From the NCBI RefSeq assembly GCF_003351025.1, contig NZ_QPCG01000006.1, forward strand, positions 124,001-188,000: DNA of 64,000 bases. Direction: 5' to 3'. The first letter of the stretch is position 1; each line of letters starts with the position of its first letter. Source of the DNA: Mucilaginibacter endophyticus. Its GTDB lineage: Bacteria; Bacteroidota; Bacteroidia; Sphingobacteriales; Sphingobacteriaceae. The notes beneath the pieces were generated by a model. The model worked only from the letters and a program-made list of their open reading frames with translations, made no database searches and had not been told where the DNA came from. Both the position numbers and the translations under genes were made by a program. Shown piece by piece: positions 7,005 through 16,002 of this stretch.

Positions 7005-8063
7005 TTAACTAACCTTATACCCTTCCAATCCACCTTCCAACGAAAACACATCAGCTTCGGGGATCATTTTAAGGATCAGCTTTACAGCCTCGTCGCTCCG
7101 TTTACCTGACGAACAGTAAAGAACTTTGGTATTCGGACTGGTAAAATAGGCCAGGTATTCTTCAACTTCATCTAAGGGGATATGCGTACCGCCAATGTCG
7201 TAAGCCTCGCGCTCCTGTATGGTACGTACGTCTACAAGCTCAACCGTATCGTCAACCAGGATCCTTTTTTTCAGGTCATCGGCATTAATAGAAGGAATGG
7301 TAATAGTTGTTTTTAACCTGCGGATATGCGTTTTGGTAACCGGGCCTATCTTAAAGATGCGGCTTTGCATACTTTGCGCATCAAATATCAGCACTTTTCC
7401 TGCCAGCAGCTCGCCTGTTTTAGTAATGTATTTAATAACCTCATTGGCCTGCATGCAACCAATAATACCGGCCAATGTAGGGATCACCCCGCCTTCGGTA
7501 CAGTTGGGGATCTGCGTGGCATCTACTTCCGGGAATAAATCGCGGTAATTGGGCGAATTTGCACCCTTGCCATTGCTTACGTTCCAAACGGCTATCTGAC
7601 CTTCAAACTGGTATATAGCGCCATAAACAAGCGGTTTACCGGCCAAAACACAGGCATCATTAAGCAAGTAACGGGTTTCAAAATTATCCGTACCATCCAG
7701 CACAATATCATAATTACTGATAACGTCCATGACATTATCGGAGGTTATCTTGGAGATATGTGGTACAAGCTTAATACCGGGGTTTTGAGCTTGTAAACGT
7801 GCGCAGGCTACTTCAGCCTTATTTTTGCCTTCATCGGCCGGGGTGTACAAAACCTGGCGGTGCAGGTTGCTTACCGATACCATATCAAAATCGGCAATGC
7901 CTAATGTGCCTATTCCCGTTGATGCCAGGTATTGCGCGGCCGGGCAGCCCAAGCCACCTGCCCCTACTACCAATACGCGGGCTTGCTGTAATAATTGCTG
8001 AGCTCCTTCGCCAAAACCGGGCAGCGCTATCTGGCAGTTATATCGTTGTAAATCCTCATTCAT
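7005..8063 (-). CDS. moeB: MoeB/ThiF-type adenylyltransferase with C-terminal rhodanese domain
   Basis: 352 residues from ATG at 8063; a TTG three codons upstream is possible but less likely. The E1-like domain has the nucleotide loop VVGAGGLGCPAAQYLASTGIG (start VVGAGGLG, about residue 32) and the DGTDNFETRYLLND stretch, and NCTEGGV. The C-terminal about 100 residues form a rhodanese domain with YCSSGKRSDEA as the active-site loop. It should adenylate the C-terminal glycine of MoaD and may supply sulfur through the rhodanese. The zinc CxxC expected before the RDLFPE segment reads SPNYRDLFPE without cysteines. It overlaps mobA by 8 bp. Confidence 0.88.
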   Translation of the reverse strand: MNEDLQRYNCQIALPGFGEGAQQLLQQARVLVVGAGGLGCPAAQYLASTGIGTLGIADFDMVSVSNLHRQVLYTPADEGKNKAEVACARLQAQNPGIKLVPHISKITSDNVMDVISNYDIVLDGTDNFETRYLLNDACVLAGKPLVYGAIYQFEGQIAVWNVSNGKGANSPNYRDLFPEVDATQIPNCTEGGVIPTLAGIIGCMQANEVIKYITKTGELLAGKVLIFDAQSMQSRIFKIGPVTKTHIRRLKTTITIPSINADDLKKRILVDDTVELVDVRTIQEREAYDIGGTHIPLDEVEEYLAYFTSPNTKVLYCSSGKRSDEAVKLILKMIPEADVFSLEGGLEGYKVS

Positions 8064-9246
8064 TAGTAGCAACTATTTTATTATGGATCATTGATTTTAC
8101 TTTCTCCAATTCCTCAGGCGTATTCACATTGGTCAGCGCCTCCTCATGCGGAGCATTTAGCAATGTGATATCGCTATTGATCAAAACCTTGCGGGGACAG
8201 GAGTACCCCTGTGCCAAAAACGATAACAATACCGGGTAGCTTTTGGGCTCCCATATAGCAATTAAAGGTTCGGGAAAATTGGTTACCGGGCTATGATAAG
8301 CCGTTGCCACTGAAGAACTGTTTCTCCAGGCTGCTAAATTGCGGAGCGTACTATCATCCATCAATGGCAGATCGCAGGCTATTACCAACCATGCCGCGTC
8401 CGGCTGTTCACGAAACGCCGAAAGAATAGCACCATACGGGCCCAAACCTGTAAATGTATCTTCTATAACAGGATAAGCCGGGTCAATTTCCTGCTGTTGG
8501 CCCGGGCGGCCGGATATATAAACTTCCTTGCAAAAACTTTTAAGCAAATCGGCCATATAATAGCGTTGTTGTTTGCCATGCCAGTTGGCCGCGCCTTTAT
8601 CAAAACCCATCCGGGTACTTTTACCGCCTGCTAAAACCAGTCCGTTTAAAACAGGCCTGGTTTGCTTTAAAGCTGCTTCAAAAAAAGCTACGATCTTTTC
8701 ACGGTCGTCTACCTTTAAAACCGGGATCTGCTGCCAGTGCGGGATTGCCTCCTGTATAAAATCAGGAATTTCGCCCGCGTTATCGGCCAGCAGAAAAAGC
8801 TGTACGTTATCAAGCTGATCTGTTCTTTTTTGCAGCGATGCTTTTTTATTGATGTCGATGATCACCACCTGGGCTTTGGCCTGCTGATGGTTACCGTTAA
8901 CCAATACCAGATCTGCCGATGAGAATTGCTGCTTAAGCTGGTAAGGGAATACCAGGTTTTGATAATTAAACTGCTGATAATTTACCTGGTCAGTATACTC
9001 AAGTGAGGCGCCGCTTACCAGCCTTCCGGGTAGTAACGTGATATCATCGTTATGCGACATATCCACATAAGCGCATTTATATACCGGCGAAAGCGAGCGG
9101 ACCACATCATCGGCCAGTAGTTTGATCACGGTGCATGGACCACCTACAATAGCCCATTCATTACGTCCAAAATTGCCGGTTGAAGGCCTGGCCAGCTTAG
9201 CATGTTTACGATGGCCTGATGGCTGGTTATGATCTTTTAAAGTCAC
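8056..9246 (-). CDS. mobA: MobA-type molybdenum cofactor guanylyltransferase with MobB-like N-terminal part
   Basis: 396 residues. The C-terminal half has LAGGKSTRMGFDKG, the canonical MobA nucleotide-binding signature, and CDLPLMDD for the metal-binding Asp, so it should add GMP to molybdopterin. The first about 190 residues resemble a MobB domain in order (AIVGGPCTVIKLLADDV, then LPGRLVSGASLEYTDQV), but the P-loop GxxGxGKT is not intact, so GTP binding there is doubtful. The GTG start at 9246 is set by a perfect AGGAGG five bases upstream, inside moaC. It overlaps moaC by 20 bp and moeB by 8 bp. Confidence 0.85.
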   Translation of the reverse strand: MTLKDHNQPSGHRKHAKLARPSTGNFGRNEWAIVGGPCTVIKLLADDVVRSLSPVYKCAYVDMSHNDDITLLPGRLVSGASLEYTDQVNYQQFNYQNLVFPYQLKQQFSSADLVLVNGNHQQAKAQVVIIDINKKASLQKRTDQLDNVQLFLLADNAGEIPDFIQEAIPHWQQIPVLKVDDREKIVAFFEAALKQTRPVLNGLVLAGGKSTRMGFDKGAANWHGKQQRYYMADLLKSFCKEVYISGRPGQQQEIDPAYPVIEDTFTGLGPYGAILSAFREQPDAAWLVIACDLPLMDDSTLRNLAAWRNSSSVATAYHSPVTNFPEPLIAIWEPKSYPVLLSFLAQGYSCPRKVLINSDITLLNAPHEEALTNVNTPEELEKVKSMIHNKIVATNE

Positions 9247-9697
9247 GTTTACCTCCTGTTTTTGATATCAGTTTGGTTTCTTTTATCACTATATCGTGGC
9301 TCATGGCCTTGCACATATCATAAATGGTAAGTGCCGCTATTGAAGCGCCAACTAATGCTTCCATTTCCACCCCGGTTTTAGCGGTTATACTTGCGGTACA
9401 ATCAACCTCAACCTCCTGCTGCTCGTTTATGTGGATAGTAACGTTACAATTATCCAAACCCAGCGGGTGGCAAAGCGGAATCAGGTCGCCGGTTTTTTTG
9501 GCCGCCATAATTCCTGCAATAATAGCTGTTTGAAAAACCGGGCCTTTTTTGCTTTGTAATTCGTTCCCTGCCAATAGCTCAAATACTTCGGCAGGCAAAG
9601 CAACTACGCTGCGCGCCGTGGCAGTGCGGTGTGTAACCTGTTTTTCAGTTACATCAACCATATTTGGGTCGCCTTGTTTGTTTATGTGGGTTAACAT
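9227..9697 (-). CDS. moaC: Cyclic pyranopterin monophosphate synthase MoaC
   Basis: 156 residues, normal length. It begins MLTHINKQGDPNMVDVTEK, which aligns with the MoaC N-terminus, so ATG at 9697 is the right start. Other conserved parts are KKTGDLIPLCHPL, with the active-site Lys/His region, and TGVEMEALVGASIAALTIYDMCK. It acts with MoaA to convert GTP to cyclic pyranopterin. It is a stand-alone MoaC, not the MoaCB fusion seen in some relatives. The gene lies downstream of moeA and overlaps mobA by 20 bp. Confidence 0.95.
   Translation of the reverse strand: MLTHINKQGDPNMVDVTEKQVTHRTATARSVVALPAEVFELLAGNELQSKKGPVFQTAIIAGIMAAKKTGDLIPLCHPLGLDNCNVTIHINEQQEVEVDCTASITAKTGVEMEALVGASIAALTIYDMCKAMSHDIVIKETKLISKTGGKRDFKRS
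9252..9257 (-). promoter_or_regulatory. Strong AGGAGG ribosome-binding site for mobA
   Basis: Read on minus, AGGAGG is followed by five bases and the GTG start of mobA. It lies inside the last codons of moaC and decides the mobA start in favour of GTG at 9246. Confidence 0.7.
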
Positions 9698-9773
9698 GAT
9701 GAACCTTGATTTACTTGATTATAGGATTTAAGGATTTTGCTTGCATATTTTATCAGATTTTATTCCATCAGGG

Positions 9774-9790
9774 TAATCCCAAAATCCTAA
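9774..9790 (+). repeat. Copy of TAATCCCAAAATCCTAA repeat
   Basis: Same motif as 6861-6876 (reverse) and 49219-49235, with the flanking bases AAATCA(T/G)GGTT also shared with the last copy. It overlaps the 3' end and stop codon of moeA. Confidence 0.55.
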
Positions 9791-10992
9791 AAATCATGGT
9801 TAAACCTCCAAACCTTAAACACTTCTCCCGCTTTAAATTCGTTTTTTTCCAGTGGAAGCTCCAAAAAAGCTTCGGTATCTGCTAAGTTAGCAAAATCGCC
9901 CGAACCATTTCCCTCAACAGGCATCGCTATCAATTGTCCTTGCCGGTTGCTCTGCAATTTTACCTGCAGATAATATTGTAATGCCGGCTGAAAAGTAAAA
10001 TCCTTCCCTAATGCAGCATATAATGGAGCCTTTGCGGGCAGACCAAGCGTAGCACTCAGCCATGTTAAAAAGTAACGATGCAGGCACATAAATGTTGCTA
10101 CCGGGTTACCCGGAAAGGCAAACACTAACGCGCCGTTGTTATGCCTGCCAAACCAAAAAGGTTTGCCGGGGCGCTGAGCCACTTTATGAAACAGTTTTTC
10201 AACTTCAGATTCTTCCAGTGCCTGGGGGATATAATCAAACTTCCCCATCGAAATGCCGCCGCTCAGCAGTAACACATCATAACTCTGTAAGCAATGCTGG
10301 ATTTTTTCGCGGGTGATATTTGGCTCATCGGGGATATGTAAAATATCGGCATCATTGTGATGTTGTTTCAAAACTGCCTTAACTGTGTAACTGTTTGATT
10401 TGCGAATTTGGTATGGCAAAGGTGTTTCATCCACATCCACCAGTTCATCGCCCGATGAAATGATTACCACCCGCGGCATTTTTTTAACAAGCAGATGGGT
10501 TTTACCCACCGATGCCGCCACGCTGATGATGGCAGGACTTACCAGCTGACCGGATAGCGCGATAACATCATTTTGTTTTTTATCGACACCTTGCAGATGC
10601 AGGTTTTGGCCTTTTTTGACGTCTATAACATTTAAGCTTGCCTGTCCCGCGCTGATCTCCACATCTTCATAACGGATCACCGTATCAACCGAAGCAGGCA
10701 ATACCGCCCCTGTCATGATCTCAATACATTCGTCAAGTTCATTTATTTCAACAGGTTGGTCACCTGCTGCCTGGGTGGCTTTAATGCGAAAAGTATGGAT
10801 GCCCTTTTCAATGGCGGCATGTTTTACTGCAATGCCATCCATGGTTACCCTGTTAAAAGGGGGCAGGTCACGATCTGCTTGCAGGTTCTCGGCCAGTACA
10901 TAACCCAAGGCTTGTTCAAACGGCAGACTTTGTGTACCGTAGTCCCTTGTTTGTGCCAATACCAGTTTTTCAGCCTCTTCAACCGTTGTCAT
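9787..10992 (-). CDS. moeA: Molybdopterin molybdotransferase MoeA
   Basis: 401 residues. Conserved MoeA parts are DLPPFNRVTMDGIAVKH near residue 40-56, IMTGAVLPASVDTVIRYEDV around 92-111, ISSGDELVD, LLSGGISMGKFDY and FAFPGNPVATFMC. The enzyme inserts molybdate into adenylylated molybdopterin in the cytoplasm. Length is typical. The gene starts 20 bp after moaA and is followed by moaC after 89 bp. The partner adenylyltransferase MogA/MoaB was not found in this window. The last codons lie in a dispersed repeat. Confidence 0.95.
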   Translation of the reverse strand: MTTVEEAEKLVLAQTRDYGTQSLPFEQALGYVLAENLQADRDLPPFNRVTMDGIAVKHAAIEKGIHTFRIKATQAAGDQPVEINELDECIEIMTGAVLPASVDTVIRYEDVEISAGQASLNVIDVKKGQNLHLQGVDKKQNDVIALSGQLVSPAIISVAASVGKTHLLVKKMPRVVIISSGDELVDVDETPLPYQIRKSNSYTVKAVLKQHHNDADILHIPDEPNITREKIQHCLQSYDVLLLSGGISMGKFDYIPQALEESEVEKLFHKVAQRPGKPFWFGRHNNGALVFAFPGNPVATFMCLHRYFLTWLSATLGLPAKAPLYAALGKDFTFQPALQYYLQVKLQSNRQGQLIAMPVEGNGSGDFANLADTEAFLELPLEKNEFKAGEVFKVWRFNHDF

Positions 10993-11012
10993 TTTTATAT
11001 TGGGTTTTAAAA

Positions 11013-12002
11013 CTATCCGCCAATAGTGGCCATTGATTCATGAATCCCGGTTTTAGCTACACGGGCCCGCTCAGCCTCCCAGCCGTCTGCCGGCCGGTGA
11101 CTAAAGGCAGTTAACAACGCGCCTTGCAGTACCTCGTCAGAAGCGCCCTTCCGCATCAGATCTTTTAAATTAAGCACGCCATCGTCGTACAAGCATGTTT
11201 TTAACTCGCCCTGTGGTGTTATGCGAATGCGGTTACAGGTACCGCAGAAGGTACGCGAATAAGCGGCTATAATGCCGATGCTCCCTTTGTGCCCCGGGAT
11301 TTGATAATTATAGGAAGTAGAATAAGCCGGATCATCTAGTTTTTTTATTTCAGGATATTTGTTTTTTATTTCATCCAGAATCCGGACATAATCCCAGTGC
11401 AATCCATCATACACATGGCCATCACCGTTAAAAGGCATTTCTTCAATAAACCTCACGCTAACGGGCAACTCTTTGGCCAGCTCAACCAGCGGTATAATAT
11501 CCTGTGTATTTTTGCCGTCCATCACCACGGCATTGATCTTCACCTCCATATCGTGGCTCAGCATAGCATCTAAAGAGGCCATTACATTGCTAAACTCATC
11601 GCGACGGGTAATGGTAAAAAATCGATTGGCATCCAGCGTATCCAAACTAAGGTTGATGGAACGTACACCAATCTTTTTCAATTCGGGAACGTAAGGGGCG
11701 GTTAGCACACCATTAGTGGTCAGGCCAAGTTCTTTTAAGCCATTGAGGCCGGATATGCCGGTGAGCAGTTGCATAATATCCTTCCTTACAAAAGGCTCGC
11801 CTCCGGTTATACGGATCTTCTCGATGCCCATTTTAACCAGCAAACCGCAGATCTGCAGCATTTCCTCGTTGGTCATGAGCTCGGTGCGTGAAAGCCAGTC
11901 GAGGCCATGCTCCGGCATACAGTAAAAACAGCGCAGGTTGCACCTGTCTGTCACCGCAAGGCGCATGTAACTTATCTTCCGACCATGGTTATCTGTTAGC
12001 AA
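11013..12002 (-). CDS. moaA: GTP 3',8-cyclase MoaA (radical SAM)
   Basis: 329 residues. The radical-SAM cluster motif is C21-x3-C25-x2-C28 in DRCNLRCFYCMP. The second cluster is carried by FCGTCNRIRITPQGELKTC near the C-terminus, and the protein ends Gly-Gly, as MoaA needs. Start is TTG at 12002, because the MoaA N-terminus LTDNHGRKISYMRL is conserved and no ATG precedes it. It makes 3',8-cyclo-GTP, the first step of cofactor synthesis, and heads the moaA-moeA-moaC-mobA-moeB operon. Confidence 0.95.
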   Translation of the reverse strand: MLTDNHGRKISYMRLAVTDRCNLRCFYCMPEHGLDWLSRTELMTNEEMLQICGLLVKMGIEKIRITGGEPFVRKDIMQLLTGISGLNGLKELGLTTNGVLTAPYVPELKKIGVRSINLSLDTLDANRFFTITRRDEFSNVMASLDAMLSHDMEVKINAVVMDGKNTQDIIPLVELAKELPVSVRFIEEMPFNGDGHVYDGLHWDYVRILDEIKNKYPEIKKLDDPAYSTSYNYQIPGHKGSIGIIAAYSRTFCGTCNRIRITPQGELKTCLYDDGVLNLKDLMRKGASDEVLQGALLTAFSHRPADGWEAERARVAKTGIHESMATIGG

Positions 12003-12432
12003 AATATAGCGCTTTTACTTTGTAAATTTAATCAATTAACAGCCATTAAAACTTAAGTTTATATGTGGCGAGGGTAAAAGTAAACATTACCGGGCGGCGG
12101 TATGTTTATAAAATGTATTTTTTGCTTCCTGGTCGACGTTCAATTTTATTTACAATTAACCAACAGGAAAACAGCACAATTAATTCCTATTCATCACATC
12201 ATCATAAACCACAAAAAGTCAATTTGTTATAAATGAACAGATATAACTAAAACTTTAATTCAATCAATCCCGTATTAAGGCAAGCATCCGCCTAAAACAA
12301 TTATAAAAAGGGAGTCCCCTGAACCCTGACACATAAGCAAAAAGGTTCGGAAGCTGTATGAATTGTAATGCACGATGAATAACCGGGCACTACAGCAATA
12401 GTTATACAATACCTAATGTTAACAGTTAAAAA
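12003..12432. other. 430-bp divergent intergenic region, moaA / mocA-like
   Basis: AT-rich spacer between divergent genes. A weak hairpin (AAACATTACC, then GGTATGTTT with one bulge) lies at 12082-12107. No consensus riboswitch, tRNA or short coding sequence was recognised. Confidence 0.4.
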
Positions 12433-13023
12433 ATGACGGGGATTATTATTCTGGCAGCAGGCTCATCAAGCCGTTTTGGCTCACCTAAACAAAATTTCGT
12501 TTACCAGGGTAAAACCCTTTTGCAGCGGGCAATTCAAACCGCACTCACCTGTCTGCACTGCGAAAAAGTTATTGTTGTGCTGGGAGCCAATGAAGAACTG
12601 ATCCGTTCAAATATAGATGACCAGGTTGTTTATGTTGCCTACAATCCGCGCTGGCAGGAAGGCATGGGTTCATCAATAAAAATTGGCGTACAGGAAATGC
12701 TGCGGCTTAAACCCGGTATAACTTCAATTATTTTGATGCTATGCGATCAGCCTTTTGTTGATTCATTCCTGATATCCCAGTTAGTTGAGAAAAAGGAAAT
12801 TAATGATTGTGGCATCATCGCCAGCAGTTATCGCGATGCTTTGGGTGCACCGGCTCTATTCGATGCAAAGTATTTCCCCGATCTGATGAACCTACAAGGG
12901 CATGAGGGAGCAAAAAAAATCATCGAAACACACGCCGATGATGTTTTTGTCCTCCCCTTTCCGCTTGGTGCCATTGATATTGATACTGCCGAAGACCTGG
13001 AAAGGCTTAACCAGGCCGGTTAA
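12433..13023 (+). CDS. mocA: MocA-like nucleotidyltransferase (molybdenum cofactor cytidylyltransferase)
   Basis: 196 residues. The signature ILAAGSSSRFGSPKQ at the N-terminus, YNPRWQEGMGSSIKIGV, and LCDQPFVD for the metal-binding Asp match the MocA/MobA-like family, and the Pro-Lys in GSPKQ favours MocA-type CTP use over guanylylation. MocA makes MCD for xanthine-dehydrogenase-type enzymes; none of these is encoded in the window. The CTP specificity is inference. The gene is on plus, divergent from moaA and convergent with the J-domain gene, which starts its stop at the next base. Confidence 0.8.
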   Translation: MTGIIILAAGSSSRFGSPKQNFVYQGKTLLQRAIQTALTCLHCEKVIVVLGANEELIRSNIDDQVVYVAYNPRWQEGMGSSIKIGVQEMLRLKPGITSIILMLCDQPFVDSFLISQLVEKKEINDCGIIASSYRDALGAPALFDAKYFPDLMNLQGHEGAKKIIETHADDVFVLPFPLGAIDIDTAEDLERLNQAG

Positions 13024-13467
13024 TTATGCAGAAGCTACCAGTTTATTTACGCTTCGGTATACAAACTCGTTGAAAATATGCCTGCGGGCAAATCGTCCCG
13101 GCGAATCGGCATTGATAAATTTAGTGTAAACCGCTTTAGGCACATCAAAATATTCGTATACGTTACCATCCCAAAAAGTAACTTTTAGTACCTGTTGTTT
13201 GTACTCAAAATCGGCAATGTTTGATAATGTTGTTGTAGCAGTATAATCGGCCAGGGTTTGGGCACGGGTTTCGGGAGCTATGCTTACTAAAAAGTGATAA
13301 GCTTCGATAATGGTTTTGCTCTTTTCTTCGGCTTCTATCCTGCTCTCATCCTGAAACCTGTCGGGGTGCCAGGTTTTCATCATGCTTTTATAAACCGTGC
13401 GTAGCTCGGTTAGCTCCGCATTTTCATTTACGTTCAGGAGTTTCCTGTAGTCGACAATTTTTTTCAT
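13024..13467 (-). CDS. J-domain protein with C-terminal KTSC domain
   Basis: 147 residues. The N-terminal 60 residues form a J domain with HPD at 34-36 (TWHPDRFQD). The C-terminal 60 residues (VTFWDGNVYEYFDVPKAVYTKFINADSPG, core YEYFDVP) match KTSC, a short domain found with DnaJ and peptidase proteins. It probably presents clients to DnaK, or acts on nucleic acids through KTSC; the exact role is unknown. The gene's stop is next to that of the mocA-like gene. Confidence 0.85.
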   Translation of the reverse strand: MKKIVDYRKLLNVNENAELTELRTVYKSMMKTWHPDRFQDESRIEAEEKSKTIIEAYHFLVSIAPETRAQTLADYTATTTLSNIADFEYKQQVLKVTFWDGNVYEYFDVPKAVYTKFINADSPGRFARRHIFNEFVYRSVNKLVASA

Positions 13468-13727
13468 TATTTATTCTATTTTTTTTATTGTCGATGAAGG
13501 GCTTACAGGTAAAACTGTCTTTAATACCGTCATGAAAATAACGGCGCAAAGGTACGCTTTTTTAACACCAAAAAATCACGAAGTTTTATTTATTAATAAT
13601 GATGATATTATCTAAATATTGGCTAAAACTTTTATTAACAAAGCCATTAATTCCTTACAATCCCTGCTACTTTAATTAACATCACGAATGAGTAAAATAG
13701 AGTAACTGCTGTTTAAATTATAAACCG

Positions 13728-13735
13728 TATTTTTG
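13728..13735 (+). promoter_or_regulatory. TATTTTTG -7 element of the RluA-type gene
   Basis: Exact TAnnTTTG match, six bases before ATG at 13742. It overlaps a possible TTG start at 13733, which argues for the ATG. Confidence 0.45.
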
Positions 13736-13741
13736 CAGGCT

Positions 13742-14467
13742 ATGAAGTTTCCGAAATTCGCCGACCTGATACTGTTTGAAAACGATGATATTATAGTTGT
13801 TAACAAACCTCCTTTTATAAGCTCGCTTGATGAACGCGGCGAAGGCAGCAGCGAGATCAGTATGCTGAGGCTGGCTAAGGCTTATTGGGACGATGCGCAG
13901 ATTTGCCACCGCCTGGATAAGGAAACATCCGGTGCGCTTATTTTTGCTAAAAATCCTGAGGCTTACCGCTCGGTTTCTATGCAGTTTGAAAAACGCAAGG
14001 TTAAAAAAGTATATCATGCCGTTATTGACGGTACCCACACCTTCGACAACCTGCTTGTTGACCTACCTATATTAAACGTAGGCAAAGGCAGCGTTACCAT
14101 CAGCCGGCAGGAAGGCAAACGTGCCGAAACCTGGTTTCAATCGTTAAAATATTATAAACATTATACCCTGGTTGAATGCCGCCCGGTAACAGGCCGTATG
14201 CACCAGATCAGGATTCACCTGGCTACACAAAGGGCCTCAATAGCCGGCGACGAAATGTATAAGGGCGAGCCTGTTTTTCTGTCAAAAATAAAACGCAAAT
14301 ACCATTTAGGTAAAGATCAGGAAGAACTGCCTATCATGAAACGCTTTGCCCTGCATGCCTATGAGGTAACGTTTCGCATCAATCCGGAAACTGAGGTTAC
14401 CATTCATGCGCCCTACCCTAAAGATTTTGAAACACTTTTAAAGCTGCTTGATAAATTTGACCTCTAA
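13742..14467 (+). CDS. RluA-family pseudouridine synthase
   Basis: 241 residues from ATG at 13742. The catalytic motif CHRLDKETSGALIF places the nucleophile at D59. PVTGRMHQIRIHLA is the conserved uridine-binding loop. Length fits the short RluA group acting on rRNA or tRNA. There is no S4 domain. The target site cannot be told. The gene is preceded by a 274-bp AT-rich spacer and followed by the TPR protein. Confidence 0.9.
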   Translation: MKFPKFADLILFENDDIIVVNKPPFISSLDERGEGSSEISMLRLAKAYWDDAQICHRLDKETSGALIFAKNPEAYRSVSMQFEKRKVKKVYHAVIDGTHTFDNLLVDLPILNVGKGSVTISRQEGKRAETWFQSLKYYKHYTLVECRPVTGRMHQIRIHLATQRASIAGDEMYKGEPVFLSKIKRKYHLGKDQEELPIMKRFALHAYEVTFRINPETEVTIHAPYPKDFETLLKLLDKFDL

Positions 14468-14523
14468 AATTAAATAGTAGAAAGTGTTTGATATTTACCC
14501 ACGCCAACGTATTTTTATGCCTA

Positions 14524-16002
14524 ATGGCTTCTCTTGTTAAAAAGTTCTCTCTCTGTATTTTACTGGTGGCGTTTGTTGTAAGCAGTTCAGAAGCCTCATC
14601 ATACATCTATCTCTCCGAAGACAGTCTGGTTAATTTTATTAAGATAAAAGACAGAAACTTACAGGACAAGAAAATAGTTGATTATATCAAACTCCGTTTT
14701 CAGCAAGGGCCGGAAAACACCATTCCGGAAGGTAAGACAGAAGTTTACGAAAAACTGGATAAATACCAGGTTGATGACCGAGAAGCTTTAAAATACTTTA
14801 TCGAAAGTACCGTACAAAGGCGTTTATCCAAGCTCCCCGAAGCGGAAACGGCCATGGTTAAGGCCATTGACCAGGCGTCAAAAGCCAAAGCCGATTTCCT
14901 GATCTACTCCTTTATCAGTCACCTTGCTTTCATTCAAACAGACCGCGGCAACCCCATCGGAGCCATTTACAGCTACGGATTGGCCCAAAAGCAGGCGCTG
15001 AAACTTAACGAGCCGTTATTACAGGTATACCTCAATATTAATATATCCGACCTGTACTATAAGCTTAACCTGTATAGCCAATCGCTATACTACCTTAACC
15101 TGGCATTCCGGATCAAGGAAGAAAATAAGATTAAAGACGATAGGTTTTACACCATCATAAGCTATAACAAGGCCGAAAACTTTTTCAGAAGAAGAAACCT
15201 CGATTCGTTGCAGCAGTGCCACAATGAGTTAATGGGGCCTAATAACAAAAGCTACAAATTATTTACCTATCAAAACCGTACAGCCTACTATATATCTATC
15301 CTGAAACACCACTATGCCGAAGCTATAACGCAGATTAAAGAGCTTCAGGCCAATAAAAAGTACGTACACAACGACCTTGAGAAGCAAAACCTGGCCGATG
15401 CGTTTTACCTCAATGGTCAGGCCGATTCGGCAACTGCCATAGCCAACCAATTACTTGTCCTGCCCTATTCTGCCAATCACCCGGAAATAAAACATCACCT
15501 TTACGAATTACTTGGAAAAATAGCCCGTGACAGGGGCGATTATAAACTGGCAGCCGAAAATTTCGACCTCGCCTTAAAGCAATCAGAAGAAAGCCTTAAT
15601 AATACTACACAGGTGGGCAACGCGTCGGCGCAGATAAAAATCGACAAAATTGAAAACACTTTTACAGATACTGCCGAAAAATATCGTCGCGAACGTTTGA
15701 TTTTAATCCTCGTTAGTATCACCACCGTTTTTATGTTTGCTGTTATCGCGTTATTGTACCGCAGTGCCAGGCAAAAACGCCACTACGAGAAACTGCTGTA
15801 CGATAACAAAAAAAATGAGCTTGCATTTATTAACTCGCACGAGGTACGCAAGCATTTGACCAATATATTAGGTCTTGTTGAACTAATGAGTGAAAGCAAG
15901 GATAAAAAGCAGGAGTTTTTACTGGTAGAAAAGCACCTTTACGATTCGGCTAATAAACTTGATGAGGCCATCAAGAACATCTCCGACAAACTAAGCGATT
16001 AA
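14524..16002 (+). CDS. TPR membrane protein with orphan histidine-kinase H-box
   Basis: 492 residues from ATG at 14524. An upstream TTG at 14488 would add 12 residues that spoil the signal peptide. The N-terminus is a signal peptide (about 1-25). Residues about 30-385 contain TPR-like helical repeats. One membrane helix is at about 392-412, and the cytoplasmic tail has NSHEVRKHLTNILGLVELM, which copies the H-box of HisKA domains with H at about 439. The protein ends 54 residues later, with no HATPase domain. It may bind a partner kinase or be a remnant; phosphorylation is unproven. Confidence 0.75.
   Translation: MASLVKKFSLCILLVAFVVSSSEASSYIYLSEDSLVNFIKIKDRNLQDKKIVDYIKLRFQQGPENTIPEGKTEVYEKLDKYQVDDREALKYFIESTVQRRLSKLPEAETAMVKAIDQASKAKADFLIYSFISHLAFIQTDRGNPIGAIYSYGLAQKQALKLNEPLLQVYLNINISDLYYKLNLYSQSLYYLNLAFRIKEENKIKDDRFYTIISYNKAENFFRRRNLDSLQQCHNELMGPNNKSYKLFTYQNRTAYYISILKHHYAEAITQIKELQANKKYVHNDLEKQNLADAFYLNGQADSATAIANQLLVLPYSANHPEIKHHLYELLGKIARDRGDYKLAAENFDLALKQSEESLNNTTQVGNASAQIKIDKIENTFTDTAEKYRRERLILILVSITTVFMFAVIALLYRSARQKRHYEKLLYDNKKNELAFINSHEVRKHLTNILGLVELMSESKDKKQEFLLVEKHLYDSANKLDEAIKNISDKLSD

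Noticed and set aside
12003..12432. Molybdenum-cofactor riboswitch upstream of moaA or mocA
   Set aside because: No part matched a consensus I could recall, and the spacer is mostly AT-rich.
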